NCBI GenBank assembly: GCA_012839665.1 | Contig: DUMX01000200.1 | Location: forward strand, 1-8,191 | Source: Gelria sp. | Lineage (GTDB): Bacteria > Bacillota > Syntrophomonadia > Syntrophomonadales > Syntrophomonadaceae | Reading direction: 5' to 3' | DNA length: 8,191 nt | Shown here: positions 1 through 5,888 of the stretch, one piece after another | Numbering within the stretch: position 1 is the first letter of the stretch | Layout of the letters: each line of letters starts with the position of its first letter | Program-made: the position numbers and the translations under genes | The notes under the pieces: model-generated | The model's input: the letters and a program-made list of their open reading frames with translations, nothing else | The model's database searches: none | Told to the model about the DNA's origin: nothing

Positions 1-29
1 ATAATTAATACAATTAAGGGGGAATTGGA

Positions 30-797
30 ATGGATATCAATGGTCTGGTTGCAATAGTAACAGGTGGAGCATCCGGACTCGGCGCAGCAGCAGCTGAAAT
101 GCTGATAGACAAAGGCGCCAAAGTCGTTGTTGCTGATTTAAATGAAGAGAAGGGTAAAGAATTTGTTGGTAAGTTTGGTGACAATGCTGCATTTGTAAAA
201 TGCGATGTCACTAATACTGCCGAAAACGAAGCAGTAGTTAAGGCCGCTGTAGATAAGTTTGGCAGAGTAGACGCACTAATTAATGCCGCTGGCATAGGCA
301 GTGCCTCCAGGACTATCGGCAGAGATGGTCCCATGCCTCTTGAATGGTTCACGATGACAGTTAATATCAACCTGATAGGTACCTTTGACATGTTGAGATT
401 GGCTGCCGCGCAGATAGCTAAAAACGAGCCTAACGAAAACGGCGAAAAAGGTGCTATTATTAATGTAGCATCTGTAGCTGCTTTTGATGGCCAGATAGGA
501 CAGGCTGCTTATTCCGCCTCCAAGGGCGGCGTTGTAGCCATGACTCTACCTATCGCCCGCGACCTTTCCCGTGACGGCATCCGGGTTAATACCATCGCTC
601 CGGGTATCTTCGATACCCCAATGATGCAGCTCTTACCAGAAAAAGCTCGCCAATCCCTGGGCGCTCAGGTACCTTTCCCTCAACGTTTGGGAAATCCATC
701 CGAGTTTGCACATCTGTGCTGTGCTGTCATAGAGAATCCTTATATAAATGCTCAGGCTATTCGACTCGATGGTGCTATCCGTATGGGTCCTAAATAA
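30..797 (+). CDS. Short-chain dehydrogenase, type II 3-hydroxyacyl-CoA dehydrogenase-like
   Basis: This is a complete 255-residue classical SDR oxidoreductase. Visible landmarks are the Rossmann glycine motif TGGASGLG (11-18), Asp36 at the end of beta-2 (favours NAD over NADP), NAAG (85-88), and the catalytic set Asn114, Ser148, Tyr161 and Lys165 (YSASK). The insert after NAAG (about 89-105) and the stretch 141-198 resemble the HSD17B10 / type II 3-hydroxyacyl-CoA dehydrogenase branch. That branch oxidises 3-hydroxyacyl-CoA or 2-methyl-3-hydroxybutyryl-CoA with NAD in fatty-acid or branched-chain amino-acid breakdown; the substrate here is inferred. The ATG is supported by an AAGGGGGA SD at 16-23, 6 nt upstream. 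The gene is followed at once by a terminator, so it is the last gene of its transcript; upstream partners lie outside the window. It is cytoplasmic, with no signal peptide. A generic FabG-like reductase is the main alternative. Confidence 0.9.
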   Translation: MDINGLVAIVTGGASGLGAAAAEMLIDKGAKVVVADLNEEKGKEFVGKFGDNAAFVKCDVTNTAENEAVVKAAVDKFGRVDALINAAGIGSASRTIGRDGPMPLEWFTMTVNINLIGTFDMLRLAAAQIAKNEPNENGEKGAIINVASVAAFDGQIGQAAYSASKGGVVAMTLPIARDLSRDGIRVNTIAPGIFDTPMMQLLPEKARQSLGAQVPFPQRLGNPSEFAHLCCAVIENPYINAQAIRLDGAIRMGPK

Positions 798-808
798 TAA
801 GTATTTTT

Positions 809-840
809 TAAAACCCCGGCTACAGCCGGGGTTTTTTCTT
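809..840 (+). terminator. Intrinsic terminator of the dehydrogenase gene
   Basis: A 9-bp stem, AACCCCGGC (812-820) pairing with GCCGGGGTT (825-833) around a TACA loop, is followed by a T run. An A/T run on the other side may let it work in both directions. It begins 12 nt after the dehydrogenase stop codon. Confidence 0.92.
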
Positions 841-874
841 TTTAGACTATATTATTTCTGCTGCTTTCTCAAGC

Positions 875-903
875 TTGACAAGTATTAGCCTGCCCATTAT
901 AAT
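875..903 (+). promoter_or_regulatory. Sigma-A type promoter of tRNA-Leu
   Basis: The -35 TTGACA (875-880) and -10 TATAAT (898-903) are both perfect consensus and are separated by exactly 17 bp. Transcription would start near 910, about 12 nt before the tRNA. This supports the 922-1006 copy as the expressed gene. Confidence 0.9.
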
Positions 904-921
904 TTATTATGCACTAAATAA

Positions 922-1006
922 GCCAGAGTGTCGGAATTGGCAGACGAGCGCGACTCAAAATCGTGTGCCGCGAGGCGTGTGGGTTCGAGTCCCACCTTTG
1001 GCACCA
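922..1006 (+). tRNA. tRNA-Leu (anticodon CAA)
   Basis: This is an 85-nt class II tRNA. The acceptor strands GCCAGAG (922-928) and CTTTGGC (996-1002) pair with one G-U. The anticodon stem CGCGA/TCGTG encloses the loop CTCAAAA with anticodon CAA at 956-958, which reads UUG codons. A long variable arm with a GCC/GGC stem occupies 966-978. The T arm is GTGGG, TTCGAGT, CCCAC (979-995), and CCA is encoded (1004-1006). Its 3' half is the left attachment site of the integrated element: the same sequence recurs at 6468-6522 without a 5' half. The present 3' half and downstream terminator may therefore have been supplied by the element. Confidence 0.96.
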
Positions 1007-1015
1007 TAGGAAAAT
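952..1015 (+). repeat. Left attachment repeat (att core, in tRNA-Leu)
   Basis: This 64-bp segment spans the anticodon loop to 9 bp past CCA. It is repeated at 6468-6531 with a single difference (G at 972, A at 6488, in the variable-arm loop). Similarity stops just outside both ends, at 951/6467 and 1016/6532, as expected for a recombination core. Confidence 0.9.
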
Positions 1016-1043
1016 AGGGGCCTTGTTGCCCCTTTTGTTTTTT
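1012..1043 (+). terminator. Intrinsic terminator after tRNA-Leu
   Basis: The stem AGGGGC (1016-1021) pairs with GCCCCT (1028-1033) around a 6-nt loop, extended by flanking A/T pairs and followed by a T-rich tail. It differs in stem and loop from the terminator behind the second tRNA 3' half (6533-6558). That fits one being element-borne and the other the original chromosomal terminator. Confidence 0.88.
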
Positions 1044-1062
1044 CTGATATTACTTTAAAGGT

Positions 1063-1086
1063 AATTAGACACCCAATTTGACAGCC
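1063..1086 (+). repeat. Paired 12-bp repeats, left arm (candidate integrase arm sites)
   Basis: Two adjacent 12-mers, AATTAGACACCC (1063-1074) and AATTTGACAGCC (1075-1086), lie 48 bp inside the left att core. The 14-mer CACCCAATTTGACA (1070-1083) recurs exactly at 6332-6345 near the other end. A weaker inverted relative (GGGTGTAAAAGT, 1124-1135) follows, and ACACCCAAT (1069-1077) has its complement at 1121-1129. Tandem sites close to the core match the arm-type binding sites of lambda/Tn916-class integrases; binding is inferred. Confidence 0.6.
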
Positions 1087-1145
1087 ACTTGAAAAAAATA
1101 GCCCTCCAGTTTCCGCACACATTGGGTGTAAAAGTGGGTTGGGTA

Positions 1146-1196
1146 TTAGTTTGTATCAACAACTGGAAATATCCCCGCAAGTACCTTTCTTTTCAT
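1146..1196 (-). pseudogene. 16-codon ORF with strong RBS, likely start of a truncated secreted-protein gene
   Basis: Downstream of the transglutaminase-like gene on the same strand is a very good SD (GGGAGGT, complement of 1203-1209), then 6-7 nt, then ATG. The peptide begins MKRKVLAGIF and ends after 16 codons. Its first residues resemble the starts of the three neighbouring secreted proteins (MRKRILVL, MKKKILIL, MRKRILIF), but the hydrophobic stretch is cut short and the sequence runs into the terminal repeats of the element. It is most simply the 5' stub of a fourth paralogue lost by deletion. A functional small peptide cannot be excluded. Confidence 0.35.
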
Positions 1197-1214
1197 GGTG
1201 TTACCTCCCTTTTA

Positions 1215-2369
1215 TCATGGTAGTGGCAGGACTATGGCTTTTTTATCAAGATATTCTTCTGGCATGGTTCCTATTGGCCACCCTGGTGCAGTGGTTTCCA
1301 AATAATAATATCTAACCCCATCAACTAAGTAATAAGTGCCGGGAAGCGTATCTGCCCCTTTGACGCCTACCGCGCAATGTCCGGGAAGAAAGATTAAGGC
1401 AGAACCAAACCCCAATTCGCGCAACATGGTGGCTAGAAAAATGGAGGTATCTTCACAGTCGCCGCGTTGTTCCAATAATGTTTCAATCGGGTATCTGGGG
1501 TATTCATCATAACCAGTTGAAAGGGAATCGCTGACATATTCTAGTCCTTGAACAAAAGAAACGCCTAATTCTATGGTTTCGTACTTATCCAGGCCAGCTA
1601 TTTTACCTCGTATTCTAAGTTCATTTGCCAAGGCAGTTAACGCTTTATCATCTTCGGGATCCATGCAATAGGTAGTAATATAATCTAGTTCACTTCTATG
1701 AGGGCGCGGTTTTTTCTTGTAATATTCTAGTATTGTATTAGCCGTTCCTTGGGATACGTTTGAATCCCAATACCATTCTCCGCCTCTGAATTGCCATGTG
1801 TAGCGGGGAAGGGGGGTGTTGTCTTGTGAGGGGGTAGGCTCGGGTGTATAAGAAGGTACGGGCGGGGTATTGGTGTAAACCGGGGGTGGCGAAGGTGGAT
1901 AGGCTTCGTCCCAGAGTATTTGTACAGACTTGGTTTCGTTGGACCAGTAAACGGCTTTGTCAAATGCTTCAGCCACATAGCGGGCCGGAAGGAAGGTTCT
2001 ATCGTCCCGGATTATTGCCGATGCGTCCATAGCTCTAGGTGAGCCATTAATGTATATTATTGTGCTGCCAACAGTCAGGCTAACCACTGTGGAACCATCC
2101 ACAAGAGTCACTGAGCCTACAGAGGGGTCCCACGCTATATTGTCATTGCTTATCCCGATAGCGTGAGCGATAAACCGTATGGGGATGTAGGTTCTGTTGT
2201 TTTCGATGAACGGGGCCACGTCCATATTATAGAGATACCCGTATCGAGAATAAGTATGGGAGCCTACGCTAAAGGCAGCATGGATATCCGTTACGGCCTG
2301 TGCTTGTCCCGGCGCAGCAAAGGCCAATATCGCCAGAATCAAGGTTAATACCAATATCCGTTTTCGCAT
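1215..2369 (-). CDS. Secreted stalk-domain protein with transglutaminase-like domain
   Basis: This is a complete 384-residue protein. It has a signal peptide (1-25, AQA before the cut) and then a copper-amine-oxidase-N-like 'stalk' region (about 43-153) built of two similar halves, each with an F/L-P-x-R-Y/F-x-A type motif (61-67 and 126-133). A Pro/Thr-rich linker (about 157-188) leads to a transglutaminase-like fold. There Cys305 in RGDCEDT and His331 in PGHCAVGV are the expected nucleophile and base, and Glu358 (YLETT) sits where the third catalytic residue is usually Asp. The family cleaves or crosslinks peptide bonds; a cell-wall or surface role is inferred. The ATG is fixed by GGAGG (complement of 2377-2381), 7 nt away. 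The 5' end is nearly identical to that of the MORN gene at 4134, so the two are paralogous at their N-terminal parts. No terminator is obvious downstream. Confidence 0.88.
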   Translation of the reverse strand: MRKRILVLTLILAILAFAAPGQAQAVTDIHAAFSVGSHTYSRYGYLYNMDVAPFIENNRTYIPIRFIAHAIGISNDNIAWDPSVGSVTLVDGSTVVSLTVGSTIIYINGSPRAMDASAIIRDDRTFLPARYVAEAFDKAVYWSNETKSVQILWDEAYPPSPPPVYTNTPPVPSYTPEPTPSQDNTPLPRYTWQFRGGEWYWDSNVSQGTANTILEYYKKKPRPHRSELDYITTYCMDPEDDKALTALANELRIRGKIAGLDKYETIELGVSFVQGLEYVSDSLSTGYDEYPRYPIETLLEQRGDCEDTSIFLATMLRELGFGSALIFLPGHCAVGVKGADTLPGTYYLVDGVRYYYLETTAPGWPIGTMPEEYLDKKAIVLPLP

Positions 2370-2390
2370 GATAAAGCCTCCTAGTTACTT

Positions 2391-2415
2391 AAAAAGCCCG
2401 GTCATGTGACCGGGC
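2391..2415 (-). terminator. Intrinsic terminator between the small repeat-protein gene and the transglutaminase-like gene
   Basis: The stem GCCCGGTC (2396-2403) pairs with GACCGGGC (2408-2415) around ATGT. Read on the minus strand it is followed by TTTTT (2391-2395). It starts 8 nt after the stop codon at 2424, so the next gene (1215-2369) depends on read-through or on its own promoter, which I cannot locate. Confidence 0.88.
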
Positions 2416-2423
2416 CTATTATA

Positions 2424-2801
2424 TTACCAGTTAAGGTAATATGTGTTCCCTATCCAATACCCCGTGCCTAGTCTGCCATCATTGCCATAATAATAATCAT
2501 ATTTGCCGATTTTTTGTTTACTATAGTATGAGCCGTTATTGAAGTTAGTATAACGAGTATTACCAATAGAATAGCTGGTAGAATTTAAACCATCGTTCCA
2601 ATTAGTATAAGTATTTTGACCTATATTATAGCTTGTTGAAGACAATCCATTGCTCCAATTGGTGTAATAATTTCTGCCAATGCTATAGCCATAACCAGAA
2701 CCATAAGAATTGGAATAGTAAGTGCCGTATGCAAAAACCGGAACCGTGAAAATGAGAATAAATAATACTACCAAGGTAAGGATAAGAATTTTTTTCTTCA
2801 T
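2424..2801 (-). CDS. Small secreted protein of tandem 18-20-residue Tyr/Gly/Asn repeats
   Basis: This 125-residue protein has a signal peptide (1-24, VFA before the cut). The rest is almost wholly repeats of about 19 residues: 39-57, 58-76, 77-96, 97-114 and a half repeat 115-125. The consensus is roughly Y-S-I-G-x-x-x-Y-T-N-W-x-[ND]-G-x-x-S-T-S. Tyr, Trp, Asn and Gly dominate, and there are no cysteines. Such short aromatic/Gly repeats usually form beta-hairpin stacks, somewhat like the MORN repeats of its upstream neighbour, but I do not recognise a named family. The protein is likely exported and may be surface-associated. The start is supported by AAAGGGGG (complement of 2810-2817) 8 nt upstream. 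The N-terminal charged-hydrophobic pattern resembles those of the two flanking secreted proteins. Confidence 0.8.
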   Translation of the reverse strand: MKKKILILTLVVLFILIFTVPVFAYGTYYSNSYGSGYGYSIGRNYYTNWSNGLSSTSYNIGQNTYTNWNDGLNSTSYSIGNTRYTNFNNGSYYSKQKIGKYDYYYGNDGRLGTGYWIGNTYYLNW

Positions 2802-2840
2802 TTTCTAAACCCCCTTTCTGTTATTTTTAGATTCGCGGTA

Positions 2841-2875
2841 TATAAAAATCTCTCCTTATGGCAATTTATAAGGAG
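2841..2875 (-). terminator. Probable intrinsic terminator of the MORN gene
   Basis: An 8-bp A/T-rich stem, CTCCTTAT (2852-2859) with ATAAGGAG (2868-2875), is followed on the minus strand by a T run (complement of 2843-2847). The MORN stop codon lies inside the hairpin, so it is weaker than the other terminators here and may be only partly efficient. Confidence 0.6.
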
Positions 2876-4134
2876 TTAAGCCTCAAAATTGCTTCACCAT
2901 CTGTTATCGTACCATATAAGAGTTGTTGGCAAATAAGCTGAAAGTTTCGTGCTCTGATAGTAAGCGTACTGTCTTGGGGAAACATTAATTCCTGCACTTT
3001 GGCCTGGAAGATAGATTCAGGTTCATGTCTTAGCTTGTGGATTTCGATTTCAATTTTTAGATTATGAATTCGTCCATCAAGGGTTAAAATACTTTCTGGC
3101 CCAACAACTATTTTATTGTTTCGTAAAGCAGTTACAGTGACGCCAACCGTTGGTGTTTGCGTTGGACGGCTATCAGAGGTGTTTGCCAGCCATCTTACAA
3201 GCTGACCGTTTTCCCATATTCCCTTTTCTACTGCGCCGTTTCTATAGTACATTATTCCTTCGCCATTGAATTTATTATTCAGGAAATTACCTTTATATGT
3301 GTCCCCTGATGGCCATGTATATTCACCATAGCCATTGCAGTTCCCGCCCACAAACGACCCTGTAAGTTTACCCCCATTTGGAAAAACCATTGTTCCTTGT
3401 CCTGAATTATTACAAAAAGTGCCGGTGTAACTACCACCATCATTAAAGTTCATTACAATGTTTCCATCAGGATATCCGTTGACAAAATCACCTTCTATTG
3501 TTACGCCGTTTGCTTCCGTTAAACGTCCTTTCCCGTGGGGAAGTCCATTTAACACTTCTCCGGTGTAACTACTCCCATTCTGAAAGGTTATGGTTTTCTG
3601 CTCAGTTGGTTTTTGTTTTGTATAGGCTTGTTGTTGTGAAGATTGAGCATAATTCCGCGAGATTAACACCCCATTGGTTTCCGGTTCCCAACTTACAGTT
3701 TCGCCAAATGCCTCCGCTACATAGCGGGCCGGAAGGAATACGCGGTCATGGGAGATAACGGGGGCTACGTCCATTGTTATTGGCAACGCTTCAATTTGCC
3801 CTGGATAATCATACTTAAAAAGTAAGTAGCTGCCAGGACTTAATACAACTCGAATATTTTCTTTGCCCAAAAAAACCTCTCTGTTTACGCTGGACCATTT
3901 TATTTCATTATCCGGTATTCCTAGCGCATTAGCTAAGTATCTAACCGGCACATACGTCCGGCCATTTTCGATAAACGGGGCAACGTCCATGTTATAAACA
4001 TACTTACCCGATACATACTCTTTAGAGCCGATAAAAAACAATGTTCCGTTAAATTCTTGTGTGATGGCCGCCACCGGTACGGCAAAAGTCAATATTGCCA
4101 TAGCTAGAACAAATATCAATATCCGTTTTCGCAT
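2866..4134 (-). CDS. Secreted stalk-domain protein with MORN repeats
   Basis: This is a 422-residue protein. It has a signal peptide (1-23, VAA before the cut) and a copper-amine-oxidase-N-like stalk region (about 45-160) with two half-motifs, YVPVRYLA (61-68) and FLPARYVA (133-140). A Gln/Lys/Thr linker (about 164-182) leads to six MORN-type repeats (about 188-313; pattern Y-x-G-x-F-x-N-G-x-x-x-G-x-G). The C-terminal part (about 330-422) is beta-rich, of no family I recognise, and follows a short Pro/Thr spacer. MORN repeats are beta-hairpin strips that bind membranes or proteins. Their pairing with a signal peptide and stalk suggests a surface adhesin or scaffold, by inference. The ATG is fixed by GGAGGG (complement of 4142-4147), 7 nt away. 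It shares a run of identical bases, including LPARYVA-coding DNA at 3719-3738, with the transglutaminase-like gene (1975-1994). Confidence 0.87.
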   Translation of the reverse strand: MRKRILIFVLAMAILTFAVPVAAITQEFNGTLFFIGSKEYVSGKYVYNMDVAPFIENGRTYVPVRYLANALGIPDNEIKWSSVNREVFLGKENIRVVLSPGSYLLFKYDYPGQIEALPITMDVAPVISHDRVFLPARYVAEAFGETVSWEPETNGVLISRNYAQSSQQQAYTKQKPTEQKTITFQNGSSYTGEVLNGLPHGKGRLTEANGVTIEGDFVNGYPDGNIVMNFNDGGSYTGTFCNNSGQGTMVFPNGGKLTGSFVGGNCNGYGEYTWPSGDTYKGNFLNNKFNGEGIMYYRNGAVEKGIWENGQLVRWLANTSDSRPTQTPTVGVTVTALRNNKIVVGPESILTLDGRIHNLKIEIEIHKLRHEPESIFQAKVQELMFPQDSTLTIRARNFQLICQQLLYGTITDGEAILRLNSL

Positions 4135-4177
4135 GATTAAACCCTCCTGTTCGAGCTATTTAATAACTGTTCCATTT

Positions 4178-4206
4178 ATTATACTATAAAATGGATCACC
4201 GTACTA
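4178..4206 (-). promoter_or_regulatory. Candidate promoter for the minus-strand secreted-protein genes
   Basis: A perfect -10 (TATAAT, complement of 4178-4183) lies 43 bp upstream of the MORN gene start. No good -35 is present at 16-18 bp; the segment there (complement of 4201-4206) reads TAGTAC. The -10 and its position are convincing, the -35 is not. Confidence 0.5.
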
Positions 4207-4240
4207 AATTTACCCAAATATGAGTTTACTAGAAATAAAT

Positions 4241-4277
4241 AACCCCCCAGGTTTTTTGCCCTAGAGGGTTTTTTTTT
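4241..4277 (+). terminator. Rightward intrinsic terminator with no gene left upstream
   Basis: AACCCCCCAGG (4241-4251) pairs with CCCTAGAGGGTT (4259-4270) with two mismatches, followed by eight or nine T residues. It would stop rightward transcription, yet no plus-strand gene lies between it and the tRNA terminator. It may insulate the integrase remnants from read-through or be left over from a deleted gene. Confidence 0.6.
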
Positions 4278-4295
4278 AAAGCGTCTTACGAAAAA

Positions 4296-4379
4296 ACGAA
4301 TTAAACGGAAAAAGCTCTTAAAGTACCAATTTGCCGGGTTTGGTTTTTTCGTAATCAAGTACGAATTAATACGAATTAA
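4296..4379. repeat. ACGAATTAA direct repeats beside the minus-strand integrase end
   Basis: ACGAATTAA occurs at 4296-4304, and a 10-mer TACGAATTAA is in exact tandem at 4360-4369 and 4370-4379. The tandem pair ends 9 nt from the stop codon of the minus-strand recombinase remnant. Short repeats next to an int gene fit arm-type sites of that enzyme. They differ from the repeats at the ends of the element, which suggests a different recombinase specificity. Confidence 0.45.
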
Positions 4380-4387
4380 GGTCTGGG

Positions 4388-4510
4388 TTAATTGCCAATA
4401 TTAAAAATCTGCTCTAGCTTTCGGGATGCTTCCCGCTGTAACCGTTCCCTTACATGGCTATAGGTATCTGCCGTCAAGGTAATAGTACTATGGCCTAACC
4501 AGTTAAGTGA
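4388..4510 (-). pseudogene. Tyrosine recombinase, C-terminal remnant (leftward)
   Basis: Reading the minus strand into the stop at 4388-4390 gives about 40 residues with the end of a phage-type integrase catalytic domain. WLGHSTITLTADTYSHV holds the box GH and the nucleophile Tyr, then a basic/acidic helix ends LEQIFNIGN. The N-terminal DNA-binding part and the catalytic Arg and Lys residues are absent, and I see no start codon or SD. Similarity stops at about 4508, where the second, oppositely oriented recombinase remnant begins. It therefore cannot be functional. The enzyme would have belonged to the XerC/D-like integrases of Bacillota prophages. Confidence 0.75.
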
Positions 4511-4739
4511 TAGGGCTGTGGCTATAGTAGTCAAGCGCACTGCTGAAGCTTCTGGTCGTGATAGTAGTAAATACTGCGGTCATAGTCTTAAGGCAGGTAT
4601 GGCAACCAGTGCCGCCGCCGGTGTAAATGAACGTGCTATCATGAATCAAACCGGCCATCGTTCCCAGGCTATGGTTAGAAGGTATATCTGGGAAGGTAAT
4701 CTATTTAATGATAATGCTGCCGCCCGGTTGGGGTTGTAG
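4509..4739 (+). pseudogene. Tyrosine recombinase, C-terminal remnant (rightward)
   Basis: About 76 residues carry the last part of a second integrase. GHSLKAG matches the usual GHSLRAG box, with the catalytic Arg replaced by Lys. QTGHRSQAMVRRYI contains the later His and the nucleophile Tyr, and the end NAAARLGL is typical of one integrase subfamily. The open frame continues left of the GTG at 4518, but homology appears to start near 4509 (residues DRAVAIVVKR). No SD precedes the GTG. Sequence style differs from the minus-strand remnant, so these are two separate integrases joined at their truncated N-terminal sides. Non-functional: the N-terminal half and first catalytic Arg are missing and the second Arg is changed. 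Confidence 0.75.
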
Positions 4740-4874
4740 GCGGTCGCGTTTCGCTATCCCACCTGTTTAATTTACATATCTCTCCCGCGTTGTCATTAAA
4801 AGGAACATTATAGCCATTTGTAGAATAGCAGTATTAACCTGGAAAGATATTTATATTAAAATAGGGGATGGTTT

Positions 4875-5168
4875 ATGCAAAAAGGAATATCGCTAGCTAC
4901 TTTAATTATATTAATAATCCTGTGGTTTACCCGCTGGGACGTTGCTGCATCAACCTCTGATAGCCGTGTTACTCACTGGAAACGTGACACATGGACAGGG
5001 GCCATTATTATTGAGAAATATCGGTCTCATGAGGTTACAAAAGAAACTCCATAATATGGGATTGTTCCAATAAAAACCGCCACTAACATATGGATAGGAC
5101 TACTACTTATTAATTCCGTATGGCTTATATATGTTATAAAAAAAGAAGGTAATTCCTCTGCGACCTAA
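4875..5168 (+). pseudogene. Small membrane protein interrupted by one in-frame stop
   Basis: The ATG at 4875 follows an AGGGGATGG SD (4862-4870). The first part encodes 59 residues: a membrane segment (about 4-18), RW, then a polar stretch with HWKRDTWTG (34-42). It stops at TAA 5052-5054. The same frame stays open beyond it for 37 codons, including a second clear membrane segment (codons 72-88: IWIGLLLINSVWLIYVI) with a KK stop-transfer end, and finishes at TAA 5166-5168. A two-membrane-segment protein of 97 residues broken by a nonsense change is the simplest reading. The 59-residue product alone could still be made. I do not recognise the family. A hairpin terminator follows directly. Confidence 0.55.
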
Positions 5169-5170
5169 AT

Positions 5171-5192
5171 CAGTATAACCCATACTGTTTTT
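5171..5192 (+). terminator. Short intrinsic terminator after the interrupted membrane gene
   Basis: CAGTAT (5171-5176) pairs with ATACTG (5182-5187) around AACCC, followed by TTTTT. It starts 2 nt after the second stop codon of the 4875-5168 frame. That supports 5168 rather than 5054 as the original gene end. Confidence 0.55.
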
Positions 5193-5432
5193 CTAACTAC
5201 GATTACCTCTCTAATTTACTATACCTACATTACCGGGTTACTCCTTGGGTCACAAACAGGGCTGGTATGATTTAGTTGAACATATACGCTTTTGAGCAGG
5301 GGACATAAGTTCATCCCGCCGGCGTGTAAAATACATTTCCCAATCTTCCTGAAAAAGGGTTGATGCTGGATGATATTGATAACGAATATACCCTATAAAA
5401 GCAAATCGTTATTCTCTAGGGAGGTGGTTTTC
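5193..5432. other. Gap without a convincing gene
   Basis: The only structure seen is a minus-strand open frame (5250-5408, no stop) with protein-like composition, including EDWEMYFTRRRDEL. Its only early ATG is internal (5336) and it has a weak SD, so it may be a worn gene fragment. No promoter for the gene at 5433 could be identified. Confidence 0.3.
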
Positions 5433-5648
5433 GTGAATCTATTAGATAAATATACGGCTTTTGGGAAATTCCTACTATTTGTGTATATTTTGATATTGAT
5501 GGCAGGAATGACTTTTTTGACACTCATAAGTTATAGGCTATATGAATGCTTTTTAGGGCAAGGTGTTGCAGAAATCTTATCAACAATATTTTTATTATCT
5601 TTAATTGCAGTAATAATAGCTGTTTCGCGTATTATAGAAAGTAAATAA
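5433..5648 (+). CDS. Small two-span membrane protein, unknown
   Basis: The start is set at GTG 5433 because a near-perfect SD (AGGGAGGTGG, 5418-5427) lies just upstream; the frame is open further left but has no SD there. The product is 71 residues with two hydrophobic helices (about 13-33 and 46-64). These are separated by a short loop with YRLYECF, and the tail is SRIIESK. There is no signal-peptide cleavage site and no enzyme motif. I do not recognise a family. It stands alone on its strand, and the interrupted membrane gene 280 bp upstream has its own terminator. A holin-like or toxin-like role is possible for such a protein in an element, but nothing in the sequence shows it. Confidence 0.65.
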   Translation: MNLLDKYTAFGKFLLFVYILILMAGMTFLTLISYRLYECFLGQGVAEILSTIFLLSLIAVIIAVSRIIESK

Positions 5649-5888
5649 TAGTAAATAACCGTTTATCCCTGAATACTCTTTGTAACCTCAATTAGCTCTT
5701 CTGCTCATATTGCAACCAGCTTCCATTTTATGATTTAAGGGCCTTGTTTTTGGCCGGGTAATGGTACTATACCTATAATGGGGTCTGTCGCTGCACGTGT
5801 GGGCAGCTTCTTTTATTTGTATATGGTTAGACTACAGGCTTTCCTCCTGTGGTTGTATCTCATATACCTTATCGCCGCGGGCTTTAGC
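5649..5888. other. Gap without a convincing gene
   Basis: A plus-strand open frame beginning at 5778 reaches into this stretch and runs on to 6038. It has no SD and is the antisense shadow of the minus-strand gene at 5889-6065. Small hairpins occur (for example GCTGC/GCAGC at 5790-5807, followed by a T-rich stretch). Nothing else is recognisable. Confidence 0.3.

Noticed and set aside
14..391. 125-residue minus-strand open frame
   Set aside because: It is antisense to the clearly identified dehydrogenase, with no SD and a Ser/Ala/Pro/Thr-rich shadow composition.
1727..2348. Three short open frames (1727-1978 minus; 1844-2032 and 2163-2348 plus)
   Set aside because: All lie inside the stalk/transglutaminase gene in other frames, without SD sites or recognisable motifs.
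3498..3758. 86-residue plus-strand open frame
   Set aside because: It is antisense to the MORN gene and has no SD.
5744..5779. Promoter suggested by TATAAT at 5774-5779
   Set aside because: There is no -35 at 16-18 bp and no gene with an SD follows on that strand.
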